64,000 nt of DNA from Rhizobium sp. J15 (GTDB lineage: Bacteria > Pseudomonadota > Alphaproteobacteria > Rhizobiales > Rhizobiaceae): positions 1 through 64,000 of the forward strand of contig NZ_NWSX01000012.1 in assembly GCF_002531825.1 (NCBI RefSeq), written 5' to 3'. Each line of letters starts with the position of its first letter. Position 1 is the stretch's first letter. The notes beneath the pieces are model-generated. The model had not been told where the DNA came from. It worked only from the letters and a program-made list of their open reading frames with translations, and made no database searches. This document shows, one piece after another, positions 8,740 to 18,230 of the stretch. The translations under genes and the position numbers were made by a program.

Positions 8740-9620
8740 GCGCCTCCCGGGATTGTTTCCGTCGCCTGGAAATACCAGTCGGGCCGCTTGCCGTGAAGGG
8801 CTGCCGCTACGTCGTTCGCCTCGGCCATGGTCGCAAAGATCCCGAAGCAGGTGGCGCCGGAGCCCGACATGCGGGTCATGACTGCGCCACGGGCCTGCAG
8901 CATGGCCGATATTGTTGCGATTTCAGGCACAAGCTCGCGGGCCGGCGGCTCAAGGTCGTTGCGGGCAGCGGCAATTGCCGCGAGCCAGCCTGCACTCTGA
9001 GATAGTTCCAGAGCCGGATTGTTCTTCGTCGTCAGCCGGCGGAAAACATCGGGCGTCGACACCCCTTTCAGCGGATTGGCGAGCACCATGGCAAAGGCCG
9101 GCAGATCAAGCACCGACTCGATCTTTTCACCGATGCCGCGGGCAATCAGCGGCCGGCTTTCAAGGCACATCGGCACGTCGGCGCCGAGCTTCAGCGCGAG
9201 CGCGGCAAGCCTCTCCTCGGGCAAGGTCGCGCCCCAGAGCCGCATCAGCCCGCGCAGCGTCGCGGCCGCATCGGCCGAACCGCCACCGATGCCGGAGGCG
9301 ATCGGTAGGTTTTTTTCGAGGTGGATATGGACCGGGAAGGCGAGGGAGCCGAATTGCTCGCGCAGAAGATCGCGCGCCTTCAGCACCAGGTTCGTGCCAC
9401 CGTCGTCGGCGAGCATCCCGCCGAAACGGCCGGACAGGGTGAAGGCATCGGCCTGCGACGGCGTAAACCCCAGGCGGTCGCCATAACAGGCGAAGGTCAC
9501 CAGCATATCGAGCAGATGATAGCCGTCCGGCCGCTGGCCCGTCACATGCAGGGCCAGGTTGATCTTCGCGCGAGCCTCTTCGGTGACGCTGAACGCGCTG
9601 GCCAAGCCCTCGTCAGGCAT
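8736..9620 (-). CDS. ispE: 4-(cytidine 5'-diphospho)-2-C-methyl-D-erythritol kinase
   Basis: A 294-residue GHMP kinase that phosphorylates CDP-methylerythritol in the MEP isoprenoid pathway. The opening block ARAKINLALHVTGQRPDGYH contains the family K-N pair, and the ATP-binding loop PIASGIGGGSADAAATL lies near residues 110-126. A C-terminal MSGSGATCFGIF block completes the GHMP signature. It starts 12 bp after the TPR gene and overlaps moaB by 4 bp. dxs of the same pathway is also in the window at 57568-59484. Confidence 0.95.
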   Translation of the reverse strand: MPDEGLASAFSVTEEARAKINLALHVTGQRPDGYHLLDMLVTFACYGDRLGFTPSQADAFTLSGRFGGMLADDGGTNLVLKARDLLREQFGSLAFPVHIHLEKNLPIASGIGGGSADAAATLRGLMRLWGATLPEERLAALALKLGADVPMCLESRPLIARGIGEKIESVLDLPAFAMVLANPLKGVSTPDVFRRLTTKNNPALELSQSAGWLAAIAAARNDLEPPARELVPEIATISAMLQARGAVMTRMSGSGATCFGIFATMAEANDVAAALHGKRPDWYFQATETIPGGA

Positions 9621-9632
9621 GCTTCTCGCCCG

Positions 9633-11465
9633 TCAGGATTTCTTGTCGACGGGCGGCGGGGTGACGGGCGCCGGGTCCGGCTGCTTCTTGTCGGCCGCCT
9701 TGGCATCGTCGCTGACGGCAGGCAGGCCGTTGGCGATCTTGTCCTTAATCTTCGGGATTTCGGCTGCCTCGGGCTCGGAGCTGAGCGCCCGGTTCCACTG
9801 ATAGACGGCCTCGAGCTTGCGTCCGACGCGCCAATAGGCGTCGCCGAGATGGTCGTTGATCGTCGCGTCGCCGGCTTTGATCTGGGCCGCCCGCTCCAAT
9901 TCGTCGACGGCATCGTCGAATCGGTTGAGGCGGAAATAGGCCCAGCCGAGCGAATCGATGATGTAGCCGTCGTCAGGGCGAAGATCGACGGCCTTCTTGA
10001 TCATGCTCAGGCCCTCGTCGAGGTTCCTGTTCATGTCGATCCAGGAATAGCCGAGATAGTTCAGCACCTGCGGCTGGTCGGGATTGAGCTCCAGCGCCTT
10101 GCGGAAGTTCGGCTCCGCCTGCTCCCACTTCTTCAGCCGCTCATAGGCAATGCCGCGCTGGAAGAAGACGCTCCAATTGGCGCGCCCGGGGAAGGGGCCG
10201 ATTGCTTCGACGGCCTTGTCGTAGTTGACGGCCATCGCCTCGTAATCCTTGGCGTCGGAGAGAACGCTGCCATAGGCGAGGTAGCTGCGGATGTCCTTCG
10301 GATCGGAGGCAATCAGCGCCTGAAGGTGCTTGCGCGCCTCCTCCACCTTGCCGCCCTGGGCGAGGGCAAGGCCGAGCTGCAGCTCGGAGATGCGCCGCAT
10401 CGGCGAATTCTCCGGCACTTTCTTGTAGAGCGAGATGGCGCGGTCCATCTGGTTCTGTTTTTCGGCGATGCCGCCGAGCAGCACCAGCGTATCGGCGCTG
10501 TTCGGATCGAGCGCATTGGCCGTCTGCAGGTAAAGCGAGACGATGTCCTCGGCGCCGTCGCGGTTCAGCGCGCCGCCAACGGAAAAGAGCACGCCGGCAG
10601 CCCCTTCTTCGGCCGTCTTGACCTGCTGTTCCTGCTTCTCGCCCTTCTCGATGCTATCGCGCAGCGCGTTCAGCGGTGCATAGTTCGGCAGCAGGTTGTC
10701 GCCGACGGAAACGGCGTCGAGCGCCTTCTGCTTGTTGCCCTGCGTGGCTTCCAGGCGGGCAAGCGCCATCACCGCACGCATGAAGGTGTCGGGCGCCGTA
10801 GCACCGCCTTCCTTGTCGAGCACGGCGTCGTTCAGATGCTGGCGGGCGGATTTCACATCGCCGGTGACGATGGCGATCGCGCCGGCATTATAGTTCTGGA
10901 AAATGCGGAACCAGTCCGGCCCCTTCATCTTCTCGACCGCGGTAAGCGCTTCCTTGCCGCGGCCGGCGCCGACGCGGGCCCAGGCGAGCAGAAGGTCGTT
11001 CATCATCCGGTCGAGATCGTTCGGACCCTTGTATTTCAGAATGGATTCGGCGGTCTTGTAGTCGCCGCGGCGCACGGCATCCATGCCGCGCACGATCGTG
11101 GTGATGCGCTCGACGGAGGGATCGCCCTTCAGGTCGTTGGCATAGTTGACGCCGTCCTTGATGTCGCCGTTGAGCAGCAGCGAGATCATCAGCCGCTGGC
11201 GAATCTCGGGATTGCCGGGTTCGATCTGCAGCGCCTTCTTGTAAAGCTCGATCGCCGTTTCGTAATCGTGATCGACATCGGCCGTGCGCGCGGCGAGGAA
11301 GGCGCCGGAAAAGGTTGTGACGCTGTCGGCATCGAAGCTCTCGGCCTTGCCGGCATCATCCGCCTTGGCCGCATCCTCGGCACTTACGCCGCCGACACTG
11401 CCGAGCGAAAGAACCGCCGCCAGCGCTGCGCCCGCAAGAAGACGGATGGCAAATCTCTGCCGCAT
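9633..11465 (-). CDS. Secreted tetratricopeptide repeat protein
   Basis: A 610-residue protein with a signal peptide (MRQRFAIRLLAGAALAAVLSL, cleavage after VSA near residue 29) and TPR repeats through most of its length, for instance DYETAIELYKKALQIEPGNP and later EQAEPNFRKALELNPDQPQVLNYLGYS. TPR arrays serve as protein-binding scaffolds, here probably in the periplasm or at the outer membrane. The C-terminus is Lys/Asp/Pro rich. I choose ATG 11465 because the signal peptide starts there; an in-frame start at 11528 would bury it. First gene of the TPR-ispE-moaB run. Confidence 0.85.
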   Translation of the reverse strand: MRQRFAIRLLAGAALAAVLSLGSVGGVSAEDAAKADDAGKAESFDADSVTTFSGAFLAARTADVDHDYETAIELYKKALQIEPGNPEIRQRLMISLLLNGDIKDGVNYANDLKGDPSVERITTIVRGMDAVRRGDYKTAESILKYKGPNDLDRMMNDLLLAWARVGAGRGKEALTAVEKMKGPDWFRIFQNYNAGAIAIVTGDVKSARQHLNDAVLDKEGGATAPDTFMRAVMALARLEATQGNKQKALDAVSVGDNLLPNYAPLNALRDSIEKGEKQEQQVKTAEEGAAGVLFSVGGALNRDGAEDIVSLYLQTANALDPNSADTLVLLGGIAEKQNQMDRAISLYKKVPENSPMRRISELQLGLALAQGGKVEEARKHLQALIASDPKDIRSYLAYGSVLSDAKDYEAMAVNYDKAVEAIGPFPGRANWSVFFQRGIAYERLKKWEQAEPNFRKALELNPDQPQVLNYLGYSWIDMNRNLDEGLSMIKKAVDLRPDDGYIIDSLGWAYFRLNRFDDAVDELERAAQIKAGDATINDHLGDAYWRVGRKLEAVYQWNRALSSEPEAAEIPKIKDKIANGLPAVSDDAKAADKKQPDPAPVTPPPVDKKS

Positions 11466-11598
11466 TAGCAAACCTTTCTTCGAGAGCGTCCCGGCCATGG
11501 CGCCGGTCGCAAAACCAGTTGCGATCACTGATTCATAACAGGATGGCTTTTTTGAAGCGGCGCCGCAAGAAAATCAGACTGCGATCGAGGACGTTTGA

Positions 11599-12639
11599 TC
11601 AGTTGACGCGTTCGATGCAGAAATCGATCACTTCCATCAGGGCGGATTTCCATACTGTGTCGGGAAGCGGTGCAAGCGCGTCCCGCGCGATCGTGCCGTA
11701 ATGCACGGCGCGGCCGATCGTATCGCTGAGCGTCCCGTATTTGGTGATGAGCCCCAGCGCCTTTTCGAGATTGGCATCGCTGCTGTTGCCGGCTTCGATC
11801 GCATCGCGCCAGAAGGCGCGCTCATCCTCGGTGCCGCGGCGATAGGCGAGGATGACCGGAAGCGTGATCTTGCCCTCGCGGAAATCGTCGCCGACATTCT
11901 TGCCGAGATCGGCCGCCTTGCCGCCATAGTCCAGCGCGTCGTCGACGAGCTGGAAGGCCAGCCCAAGATTCATGCCATAGGATTTCAGCGCGTTGCGGCC
12001 GGATTTGCCGGCATCGGCGACGATCGGTCCGACTTCGGCGGCGGCGGCAAAGAGGGCCGCGGTCTTGGCCCGGATGACGGCGAGGTAATCGTCCTCGGTC
12101 GTCTCCATGTTCTTGGCGACGGACAGCTGCAGCACCTCGCCTTCGGCGATCACGCAGGCGGCGGATGAGAGAACGTCGAGCGCATCGAGCGAGCCGACAT
12201 CGACCATCATGCGGAAAGCCTGGCCCAGCAGGAAGTCGCCGACCAGCACGCTGGCCTGGTTGCCCCAGATCATCCGCGCCGTCGATCGGCCGCGGCGCAG
12301 GTCGCTTTCATCGACGACGTCATCATGCAGCAGCGTCGCCGTGTGCATGAATTCGACCGACGTGGCGAGCTTGACGTGGTTCTCACCGCGATAGTCGAAC
12401 AGCGAGGCGGCCGCCAGTGTCAGCATCGGCCGCAGGCGCTTGCCGCCGGAGGAAATCAGATGGTTCGCCACTTCGGGGATCATCTGCACGTCGGAGCCGG
12501 CCTTGGATAGAATGAGCTGGTTCACCCGCTCCATGTCGGCCTTGGTGAGATCGACCAATGGCTTTATGGATGCCAGTTTGTTTTTGCTTTCTTCAAGCGG
12601 TATGACCACGCCCAACGACCCGGACTCCTGTTCATTCAT
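11599..12639 (-). CDS. Long-chain polyprenyl diphosphate synthase (octa-/decaprenyl)
   Basis: A 346-residue all-helical prenyltransferase with both aspartate-rich motifs, LLHDDVVDESDLRRG (about residues 104-118) and QLVDDALDYGGK (about 232-243), separated as in IspB/DdsA. It extends farnesyl or geranylgeranyl diphosphate with isopentenyl diphosphate to make the ubiquinone side chain; rhizobia use Q10, so decaprenyl is the likely product. The start is ATG 12639 (MNEQES): the open frame continues upstream for 110 residues, but that part is the reverse of the adjacent DUF2007 gene. ubiA, which uses the product, lies at 34613. Confidence 0.93.
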   Translation of the reverse strand: MNEQESGSLGVVIPLEESKNKLASIKPLVDLTKADMERVNQLILSKAGSDVQMIPEVANHLISSGGKRLRPMLTLAAASLFDYRGENHVKLATSVEFMHTATLLHDDVVDESDLRRGRSTARMIWGNQASVLVGDFLLGQAFRMMVDVGSLDALDVLSSAACVIAEGEVLQLSVAKNMETTEDDYLAVIRAKTAALFAAAAEVGPIVADAGKSGRNALKSYGMNLGLAFQLVDDALDYGGKAADLGKNVGDDFREGKITLPVILAYRRGTEDERAFWRDAIEAGNSSDANLEKALGLITKYGTLSDTIGRAVHYGTIARDALAPLPDTVWKSALMEVIDFCIERVN

Positions 12640-12723
12640 TGTAGCTGACAATAGAAAGGGGCGATGGGCGCGGCAAGGGGTGAATTGTCGCGCTAGGCGA
12701 AATTGGAAGGAAAACGACGGCAA

Positions 12724-12951
12724 ATGCATGAACTTATCCGCGCCAACGACGCTGTTCTTCTCTCCTTTGCCGAGAGTTTGATGAAGGATGCGGGAATTCA
12801 CTGCTTCATCGCCGATCAGGGCATGAGCGTGCTGGAAGGCTCGCTCGGCATGCTGCCGCGCCGCCTGTTGGTGGACGAGGAGATGGCCGATCAGGCGCGC
12901 CGCATCCTGATCGACGCCGGCCTCGGCGGCGAGCTGCGCGAGCGGAAGTGA
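12724..12951 (+). CDS. DUF2007 family protein
   Basis: A 75-residue cytosolic protein with the DUF2007 pattern: MHELIRANDAVLLSFAESLM, then AGIHCFIADQGMSVLEGSLG and RRLLVDEEMADQARRIL. It resembles the PII-like/ACT-sized signal transducing fold; the ligand is unknown. The start is ATG 12724. It lies 7 bp upstream of the methyltransferase gene, a conserved-looking pairing that implies one transcript, and diverges from the polyprenyl synthase gene. Confidence 0.8.
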   Translation: MHELIRANDAVLLSFAESLMKDAGIHCFIADQGMSVLEGSLGMLPRRLLVDEEMADQARRILIDAGLGGELRERK

Positions 12952-12958
12952 GCAGGCG

Positions 12959-13735
12959 ATGACCGGCAAACCCGCCGATACCGTCGATGCCTTCCATCGC
13001 GGCGCCTTTCATCTGGTGCAGCCGAAGGGCAGGGGCCATCGCTCCGGCATGGATGCGATGCTGCTTGCGGCCCTCGTCGCCGATGAGCGTCCCGTCCGGG
13101 TCGCCGATCTCGGCGCCGGTGCGGGTGCAGCCGGCCTTGCCGTCGCTTCTCGCCTTCCCAATGCGCAGGTGGTGCTCTTCGAGCGCTCTGCCGAGATGGC
13201 CGATTACGCCCGCCGCAGCATTCTCCTGCCTGAAAATGCGCATATCGCGGGCCGCGTCAGCGTCGTCGAGGCCGATGTGACGCTGACCGCCAAGGCGCGC
13301 AACGATGCCGGGCTTGCCGACGAGAGCTTCCACCACGTCATCATGAACCCGCCCTTCAACGATGCCGGCGACCGGCGCACGCCCGATGCGCTGAAGGCCG
13401 AAGCCCATGCGATGACGGATGGACTGTTCGAGAGCTGGATCCGCACGGCCGGCGCCATCATGATCCCGGGCGGGCAATTGTCGCTGATTGCCAGACCGCA
13501 ATCGATCGCCGAGATCATCGACGCCTGCGGCCGGCGCTTCGGCGGCATTGAAATCACCGCCATCCATCCGCGCGAGCGCGAAAGCGCCGTCCGCATCCTG
13601 GTAACGGCTATCAAGGGATCGCGAGCGCGGCTGTCGCTGCGCGCGCCGCTCATCATGCATGAAGAGGGGAGCCACAAATTCTCCCCTCTCGTCGACGATT
13701 TCAACAATGGCCGGGCGGCATACGCCAGGCTTTAG
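12959..13735 (+). CDS. tRNA1(Val) N6-adenine methyltransferase-like (TrmN6/YfiC)
   Basis: A 258-residue class I SAM-dependent methyltransferase. Motif I is [18 protein letters not shown] near residues 45-62 and the catalytic NPPFND motif is near residues 122-127, diagnostic of N6-adenine methyltransferases. The N-terminal [18 protein letters not shown] block matches the TrmN6/YfiC group. It follows DUF2007 by 7 bp. Its TAG stop overlaps the TAA stop of convergent mntH by two bases (13733-13734). Confidence 0.85.
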   Translation: MTGKPADTVDAFHRGAFHLVQPKGRGHRSGMDAMLLAALVADERPVRVADLGAGAGAAGLAVASRLPNAQVVLFERSAEMADYARRSILLPENAHIAGRVSVVEADVTLTAKARNDAGLADESFHHVIMNPPFNDAGDRRTPDALKAEAHAMTDGLFESWIRTAGAIMIPGGQLSLIARPQSIAEIIDACGRRFGGIEITAIHPRERESAVRILVTAIKGSRARLSLRAPLIMHEEGSHKFSPLVDDFNNGRAAYARL

Positions 13736-15072
13736 CCGGTCACGAAGTCGAGGAGCAGCTTGATGTTGAGCCCCGCGATGACGATGGCGATCAGATAGGC
13801 GATGCCGCTCAGCCAGAGCGGCGACACGAGTTCGCCCATCTTGGCCTTGCTGGCCGTGAACATGACCAGCGGGAAGACGGCGAAGGAAAGCTGCAGGCTG
13901 AGCACGACCTGCGTCAGGATAAGGAGCTCCGCCGTGCCCTGGTCGCCGTACCAGATGGTGACGATCGCTGCCGGCACGATGGCGATGGCCCGCGTGATCA
14001 GGCGGCGCACCCAAGGCTTCAGCCTGATCTTGAGGAAGCCTTCCATGACGATCTGGCCGGCAAGCGTCGCCGTCACCGTCGAGTTGAGGCCGCAGCACAG
14101 AAGCGCGATACCGAAGAGCGTCGGCGCGATGGCGAGTCCGAGCAGCGGCGACAGCAGCGAATAGGCGTCACCCAGCTCCACCACGTCGGTCTTGCCATGC
14201 GCATTGAAGGCGGCGGCCGCGAGAATCAGGATTGCGGCGTTGATCAGCAGTGCGAAACAGAGGGCGACCGTCGAGTCGATCGTCGCATAGGTCAGCGCCT
14301 CCTTCTTCTCCGGAACCGTATGGCCGTAGGCTCGCGTCTGCACGATGCCGGAGTGGAGATAGAGATTGTGCGGCATGACGGTGGCGCCGAGAATGCCGAG
14401 CGCGAGATAGAGCATCTCGGGATTGGTGACGATCTCGGTCGTCGGGAAGAAGCCGGTGATGACGGCGCCCCATTCCGGATCGGCAAGGAAGATCTGGATG
14501 CTGAAGCACGTCGCGATGATGCCGAGCAGTGCGATGACGAAGGCCTCGACCCAGCGAAAGCCGAGCTTCTGCAGGAAGAGGATCAGGAAGACGTCGAGCG
14601 CGGTGATCAGGACGCCGAGTTCCAGCGGGACGCCGAAGAGCAGGTTGAGGCCGATCGCCGTGCCGATCACCTCGGCGATGTCCGTGGCGATGATGGCGAT
14701 TTCCGCAAAGGCCCAGAGCGGCACCGAAACCCATTTCGGAAAGGCGTCGCGGCAGGCCTGGGCGAGATCGCGGCCGGAGGCGATCGCAAGGCGCGCGCAG
14801 AGCGATTGCAGCACGATCGCCATCAGGTTGGAAAGCAATGCGACGGTGAGCAGCGCATAGCCGAATTTCGAGCCGCCGGCGAGCGAGGTCGCCCAGTTGC
14901 CGGGATCCATGTAGCCGACGGCGACCATATAGCCCGGCCCCGCAAAGGCCGCCGCCCGGCGCCACATCGAACTGTGACGTCCGGTTCCCACCGTGCGGTA
15001 GACATCGGACAGCGATCCCTCTCCGCGTTCATGCCGCCAGCCGCTCTTTGTATTGGGATTCAGGATATCCAT
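13732..15072 (-). CDS. mntH: Mn2+/Fe2+ NRAMP-family transporter
   Basis: A 446-residue NRAMP transporter with about eleven transmembrane helices. The metal-binding helix 1 motif DPGN occurs at residues 56-59 ([11 protein letters not shown]) and the helix 6 motif MPHNLYLHS is also present, so both metal ligands sets (Asp/Asn and Met) are intact. It imports manganese by proton symport across the inner membrane. The start ATG 15072 follows AGGTGGAAA; a longer open frame upstream runs through an AT-rich, palindromic probable operator and is not coding. The stop codon overlaps that of the convergent methyltransferase. Confidence 0.95.
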   Translation of the reverse strand: MDILNPNTKSGWRHERGEGSLSDVYRTVGTGRHSSMWRRAAAFAGPGYMVAVGYMDPGNWATSLAGGSKFGYALLTVALLSNLMAIVLQSLCARLAIASGRDLAQACRDAFPKWVSVPLWAFAEIAIIATDIAEVIGTAIGLNLLFGVPLELGVLITALDVFLILFLQKLGFRWVEAFVIALLGIIATCFSIQIFLADPEWGAVITGFFPTTEIVTNPEMLYLALGILGATVMPHNLYLHSGIVQTRAYGHTVPEKKEALTYATIDSTVALCFALLINAAILILAAAAFNAHGKTDVVELGDAYSLLSPLLGLAIAPTLFGIALLCCGLNSTVTATLAGQIVMEGFLKIRLKPWVRRLITRAIAIVPAAIVTIWYGDQGTAELLILTQVVLSLQLSFAVFPLVMFTASKAKMGELVSPLWLSGIAYLIAIVIAGLNIKLLLDFVTG

Positions 15073-15108
15073 GCGATTTCCACCTGTTTGGCCATGGTCG
15101 CCACTATG

Positions 15109-15136
15109 ATCATTAAGAATGATAATGCAAGTCATT
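15109..15136 (-). promoter_or_regulatory. Nested inverted repeats upstream of mntH, probable metal-regulator site
   Basis: ATCATT-AAG-AATGAT (15109-15123) is a perfect palindrome; its right half is reused as the left arm of AATGA-N9-TCATT (15118-15136). The site ends 37-64 bp before the mntH ATG, in the only AT-rich patch of the region. Rhizobial mntH is known to be controlled by the Fur-family regulator Mur, so a Mur/Fur site is inferred. Confidence 0.55.
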
Positions 15137-15257
15137 CGCAACAAGAAAATCATCTCGCGGTTTTCAGGAACGCGGCCATTGCGTTTGTCGTTCCAGCGCA
15201 TACATGGATGCCGATTGCGGTTTGAGCGATCGTGCGACCCGAAGCGAAGGATGGGAA

Positions 15258-16118
15258 ATGGCCGGATTCTTGAGAAAGCTGATGCCGAAACGGTTCCGCA
15301 AGGATGGCGTCGTCATTCCGGTCGTCAGATTGCAGGGCGCGATCATGAGCGGCGGCGGCCAGTTCCGGCCGACCCTCAATCTCGCCAATGTCGCCCCGGT
15401 TCTGGAAAAAGCCTTCGCCATGAAAGATGCGCCGGCGGTCGCCCTTTCGATCAATTCGCCGGGCGGTTCGCCCGTCCAGTCCCGCCTGATCTTCACCCGC
15501 ATCCGCGAACTCGCCCGCGAAAAGCAGAAGAAGGTGCTGGTCTTCGTCGAGGATGTCGCCGCGTCCGGCGGTTATATGATCGCGCTTGCCGGCGACGAGA
15601 TCATCGCCGACGCCACCTCCATCGTCGGCTCGATCGGCGTCGTCTCCGGCGGTTTCGGCTTTCCTGAACTCCTGAAGAAGATCGGCGTCGAGCGCCGCGT
15701 CTATACTGCAGGCGAAAACAAGGTGATCCTCGATCCGTTCCAGCCGGAAAAGGAAAAGGACATCGAATATCTGAAGAGCCTGCAGCTCGAAATCCATCAG
15801 GTCTTCATAGCGATGGTGCGCGAACGCCGCGCCGGCAAGCTGACGGACGATGCGACGGTCTTCTCGGGCCTGTTCTGGAGCGGCACGCGCGGCCTCGAAC
15901 TCGGCCTCATCGATGGCCTCGGCGACATGCGCCAGGAACTGAAGAGACGTTATGGCCAAAAGGCCAGGCTGGAACTCGTCACCGCCGGCCGCGGCCTGCT
16001 CGGCCGCCGCATTCCCGGCGTTTCGTCCGTCACACTCGACGGCGCCGCATCCAGTCTCGCAACGGGGCTTGTCGAAGCGGCGGAAGAGAGAGCATTGTGG
16101 AGCCGGTTCGGGCTTTGA
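15258..16118 (+). CDS. S49-family signal peptide peptidase, short SppA type
   Basis: A 286-residue serine peptidase with the Ser-Lys dyad of short SppA enzymes. The nucleophile lies in [19 protein letters not shown] (about residues 95-113) and the probable general-base lysine in [21 protein letters not shown] is the oxyanion-side block. No strong transmembrane anchor is visible, so it may be cytosolic or peripherally bound, unlike full SppA. The start ATG 15258 is chosen because the preceding 18 in-frame residues are low quality. The small membrane gene at 16137 follows by 18 bp and is probably cotranscribed. Confidence 0.87.
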   Translation: MAGFLRKLMPKRFRKDGVVIPVVRLQGAIMSGGGQFRPTLNLANVAPVLEKAFAMKDAPAVALSINSPGGSPVQSRLIFTRIRELAREKQKKVLVFVEDVAASGGYMIALAGDEIIADATSIVGSIGVVSGGFGFPELLKKIGVERRVYTAGENKVILDPFQPEKEKDIEYLKSLQLEIHQVFIAMVRERRAGKLTDDATVFSGLFWSGTRGLELGLIDGLGDMRQELKRRYGQKARLELVTAGRGLLGRRIPGVSSVTLDGAASSLATGLVEAAEERALWSRFGL

Positions 16119-16136
16119 GAGGAGCAAGAGAGGGAC

Positions 16137-16328
16137 ATGGCGCAGCTTATCACGATCCTGGTCCTGGTCTTTTCCGCCTGGTGGCTCTACCGCCGCTTCG
16201 TCTCCGATGCCCGCAAGCTCGCCGAGAAGTCGCGCCGCACGGAAAAGGAGCGCCAGACCGGCGCGATCGGCACGTTGGTCAAGGATCCGGTGACCGGCGA
16301 ATACCGGCTGAAGCGGGATGGGGAATAG
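16137..16328 (+). CDS. Small single-pass membrane protein
   Basis: A 63-residue protein: one N-terminal transmembrane helix (residues 3-20, LITILVLVFSAWWLYRRF), a Lys/Arg/Glu-rich stretch, and a C-terminal TGEYRLKRDGE motif. ATG 16137 is preceded by AGAGAGGGA. It follows the S49 peptidase gene by 18 bp, and a partner or substrate relationship with that peptidase is possible but unproven. I do not recognise a named family. Confidence 0.65.
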   Translation: MAQLITILVLVFSAWWLYRRFVSDARKLAEKSRRTEKERQTGAIGTLVKDPVTGEYRLKRDGE

Positions 16329-16664
16329 GCGCCGATTCTCCCTTCTCCCCAGCGGGGAGAAGGTGGCCCGAAGGGTCGGATGAGGGGGCAGCACGGCACG
16401 ACATTTATTGCCCTTCGCTTACGCTCAGCGCATTCGCGGCTTTGCCGCTCACCCCCTCATCTGCCTGCCGGCATCTTCTCCCCGCTGGGGAGAAGGGATG
16501 TGCCGCGACCTATCCGTCCCTCACCGACGTCGTCACACCCTCGCCCCGTTTGCGGGCAGAGAGTCTCTCCATACAGGCCGGCCCACTCTTGCAAAAGCCT
16601 TGACCCCTGCGGCCCTCCATGGCACCAGTCGCGCCGATAATCCCTACGCAACCGGTGTCATCCC
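16329..16664. other. Gap between the small membrane gene and glyQ
   Basis: Most of this gap is the complete RIME-like repeat at 16341-16496. The remaining 168 bp before glyQ have no recognisable gene; no convincing promoter boxes were found. Confidence 0.6.
16341..16496. repeat. Complete RIME-like element with inverted arms
   Basis: The left arm CCTTCTCCCC-AGC-GGGGAGAAGG then GGATGAGGGGG is mirrored at the right by CCCCCTCATCTGCC, GCCGGCA and CTTCTCCCCGCTGGGGAGAAG. Each arm ends in its own hairpin and the arms also pair with one another. The internal part (GCACGGCAC, TTGCCCTTCGCTT, CTCAGCGCAT) is shared with the half copy at 33-143. It is intergenic, as expected for RIME. Confidence 0.8.
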
Positions 16665-17621
16665 ATGTCAGCTCTTCCCGACCATATGAACCCGAAGCGC
16701 TCGTTCCAGGCGCTGATCCTGACCCTGCATAGCTACTGGGCGGATAAGGGTTGCGCGGTTCTGCAGCCTTACGACATGGAAGTCGGCGCCGGCACCTTTC
16801 ACCCGGCCACAACGCTGCGCGCCCTCGGCCCCAAGCCCTGGAAGGCCGCCTATGTCCAGCCGTCACGCCGTCCGTCGGATGGCCGCTACGGCGAAAACCC
16901 GAACCGCCTGCAGCATTATTACCAGTATCAGGTCATCCTGAAGCCGAACCCGCCCAACCTGCAGGAACTCTATCTCGGCTCGCTGGCGGCGATCGGTCTC
17001 GATCCGCTGCTGCACGACATCCGTTTCGTCGAGGATGACTGGGAAAGCCCGACGCTCGGCGCCTGGGGTCTTGGCTGGGAATGCTGGTGCGACGGCATGG
17101 AAGTCTCGCAGTTCACCTATTTCCAGCAGGTCTGCGGCATCGAATGCTCGCCGGTCGCAGGCGAACTGACCTATGGTCTCGAGCGCCTCGCCATGTATGT
17201 CCAGGGCGTCGACAATGTCTACGACCTGAACTTCAATGGCCGCGAAGGCGACGAGAAGATCAGCTACGGCGATGTCTTCCTGCAGGCCGAGCAGGAATAT
17301 TCGCGCCATAACTTCGAATTCGCCAATACCGAGATGCTGCATCGCCACTTCGTCGATGCCGAGAAGGAATGCCGGGCGCTGCTCGATGCCGGCGCCCCCG
17401 GCGACAATGCCAACCAGCGCCTCCACAAATGCGTCTTCCCGGCCTATGACCAGTGCATCAAGGCCAGCCACGTCTTCAATCTGCTGGATGCCCGCGGCGT
17501 CATTTCGGTCACCGAGCGCCAGAGCTATATCCTACGCGTGCGCACGCTCGCCAAGGCCTGCGGCGAAGCCTTCCTGCTGACCGACGCCGGCGGCGTCAAT
17601 CTGGGCAAAGAGGCGGCGTGA
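16665..17621 (+). CDS. glyQ: Glycyl-tRNA synthetase alpha subunit
   Basis: A 318-residue class II synthetase alpha chain that activates glycine; it pairs with GlyS in an alpha2-beta2 enzyme. Diagnostic blocks are [54 protein letters not shown] and [20 protein letters not shown], all in family order. The start is ATG 16665; another in-frame ATG at 16686 (MNPKRSF) is possible, and neither has a strong ribosome site. The next gene overlaps it by 4 bp. The partner glyS is 9.2 kb away on the other strand. Confidence 0.96.
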   Translation: MSALPDHMNPKRSFQALILTLHSYWADKGCAVLQPYDMEVGAGTFHPATTLRALGPKPWKAAYVQPSRRPSDGRYGENPNRLQHYYQYQVILKPNPPNLQELYLGSLAAIGLDPLLHDIRFVEDDWESPTLGAWGLGWECWCDGMEVSQFTYFQQVCGIECSPVAGELTYGLERLAMYVQGVDNVYDLNFNGREGDEKISYGDVFLQAEQEYSRHNFEFANTEMLHRHFVDAEKECRALLDAGAPGDNANQRLHKCVFPAYDQCIKASHVFNLLDARGVISVTERQSYILRVRTLAKACGEAFLLTDAGGVNLGKEAA

Positions 17622-18169
17622 CGCAAAAGCCTGCCAGCCGTATCGTCCACATCAACGGCTGGCCAGGCACCGGGAAGCTGACGGTCGGCCGTTTGCTGGC
17701 GAAAAAGCTTGGCGCGCGGCTCATCGACAATCACATTCTGCTCAATCCGGCCGAAGCGCTTTTCACCCGCAGCAACCCTCTGCATGCATCGCTGCGTGAG
17801 CAGATCCGGCGGGCGGTTTTCGACCACGCCGTGCGCGCCGATCCGGCTGAAAGCTTCGTTTTTACCGATGCTCTTTCCGATGACGAGCATGATAGTGCGA
17901 TGTTCTCCTGGTATCTCGATCTGGCTGCCGCCAGAGGCGCGGATCTGGTCGCGGTTCTCCTCGATTGCGCGCCGGAGGAGAATGCCAGGCGCCTCGTCTT
18001 TCCCGGCCGATCCGAGGCGCTCAAGCTGACGGATACGGCGATGCTGCAACAGCTCCGGGCAAACTATAAATTGCTGCGTGGACTGGCTGAACACACAGTC
18101 GAAATTGACACGACGGACCTTTCGCCGGAGCGGACGGCGGCCCGAATTCTCGCGCATATCGCTGTTTGA
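17618..18169 (+). CDS. P-loop NTPase, AAA/kinase-like
   Basis: A 183-residue protein with a Walker A motif [18 protein letters not shown] at about residues 14-31 and an overall plan like small-molecule kinases such as shikimate or gluconate kinase: an early [14 protein letters not shown] segment and a later [13 protein letters not shown] block that fits the lid region. The GTG start at 17618 overlaps the glyQ TGA in a GTGA junction, so translation is probably coupled. The substrate cannot be told from sequence. It may be cotranscribed with glyQ without sharing its function. Confidence 0.75.
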   Translation: MTQKPASRIVHINGWPGTGKLTVGRLLAKKLGARLIDNHILLNPAEALFTRSNPLHASLREQIRRAVFDHAVRADPAESFVFTDALSDDEHDSAMFSWYLDLAAARGADLVAVLLDCAPEENARRLVFPGRSEALKLTDTAMLQQLRANYKLLRGLAEHTVEIDTTDLSPERTAARILAHIAV

Positions 18170-18230
18170 CGACAGTCGGGAATCCTGCATAGTCTTTGCG
18201 CAAACATTACTTCGTTGCAGAGGATTCGCG

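Noticed and set aside
9321..11468. 715-codon open frame on the + strand across the TPR gene
   Set aside because: It is the reverse of the TPR gene. Long antisense frames are expected in GC-rich coding DNA; the composition is Arg/His/Ala/Gly noise with no family motif.
17618..18169. Defence-type NTPase after glyQ
   Set aside because: The protein has a simple kinase-like P-loop plan, no helicase, nuclease or sensor domain, and is coupled to a housekeeping gene.
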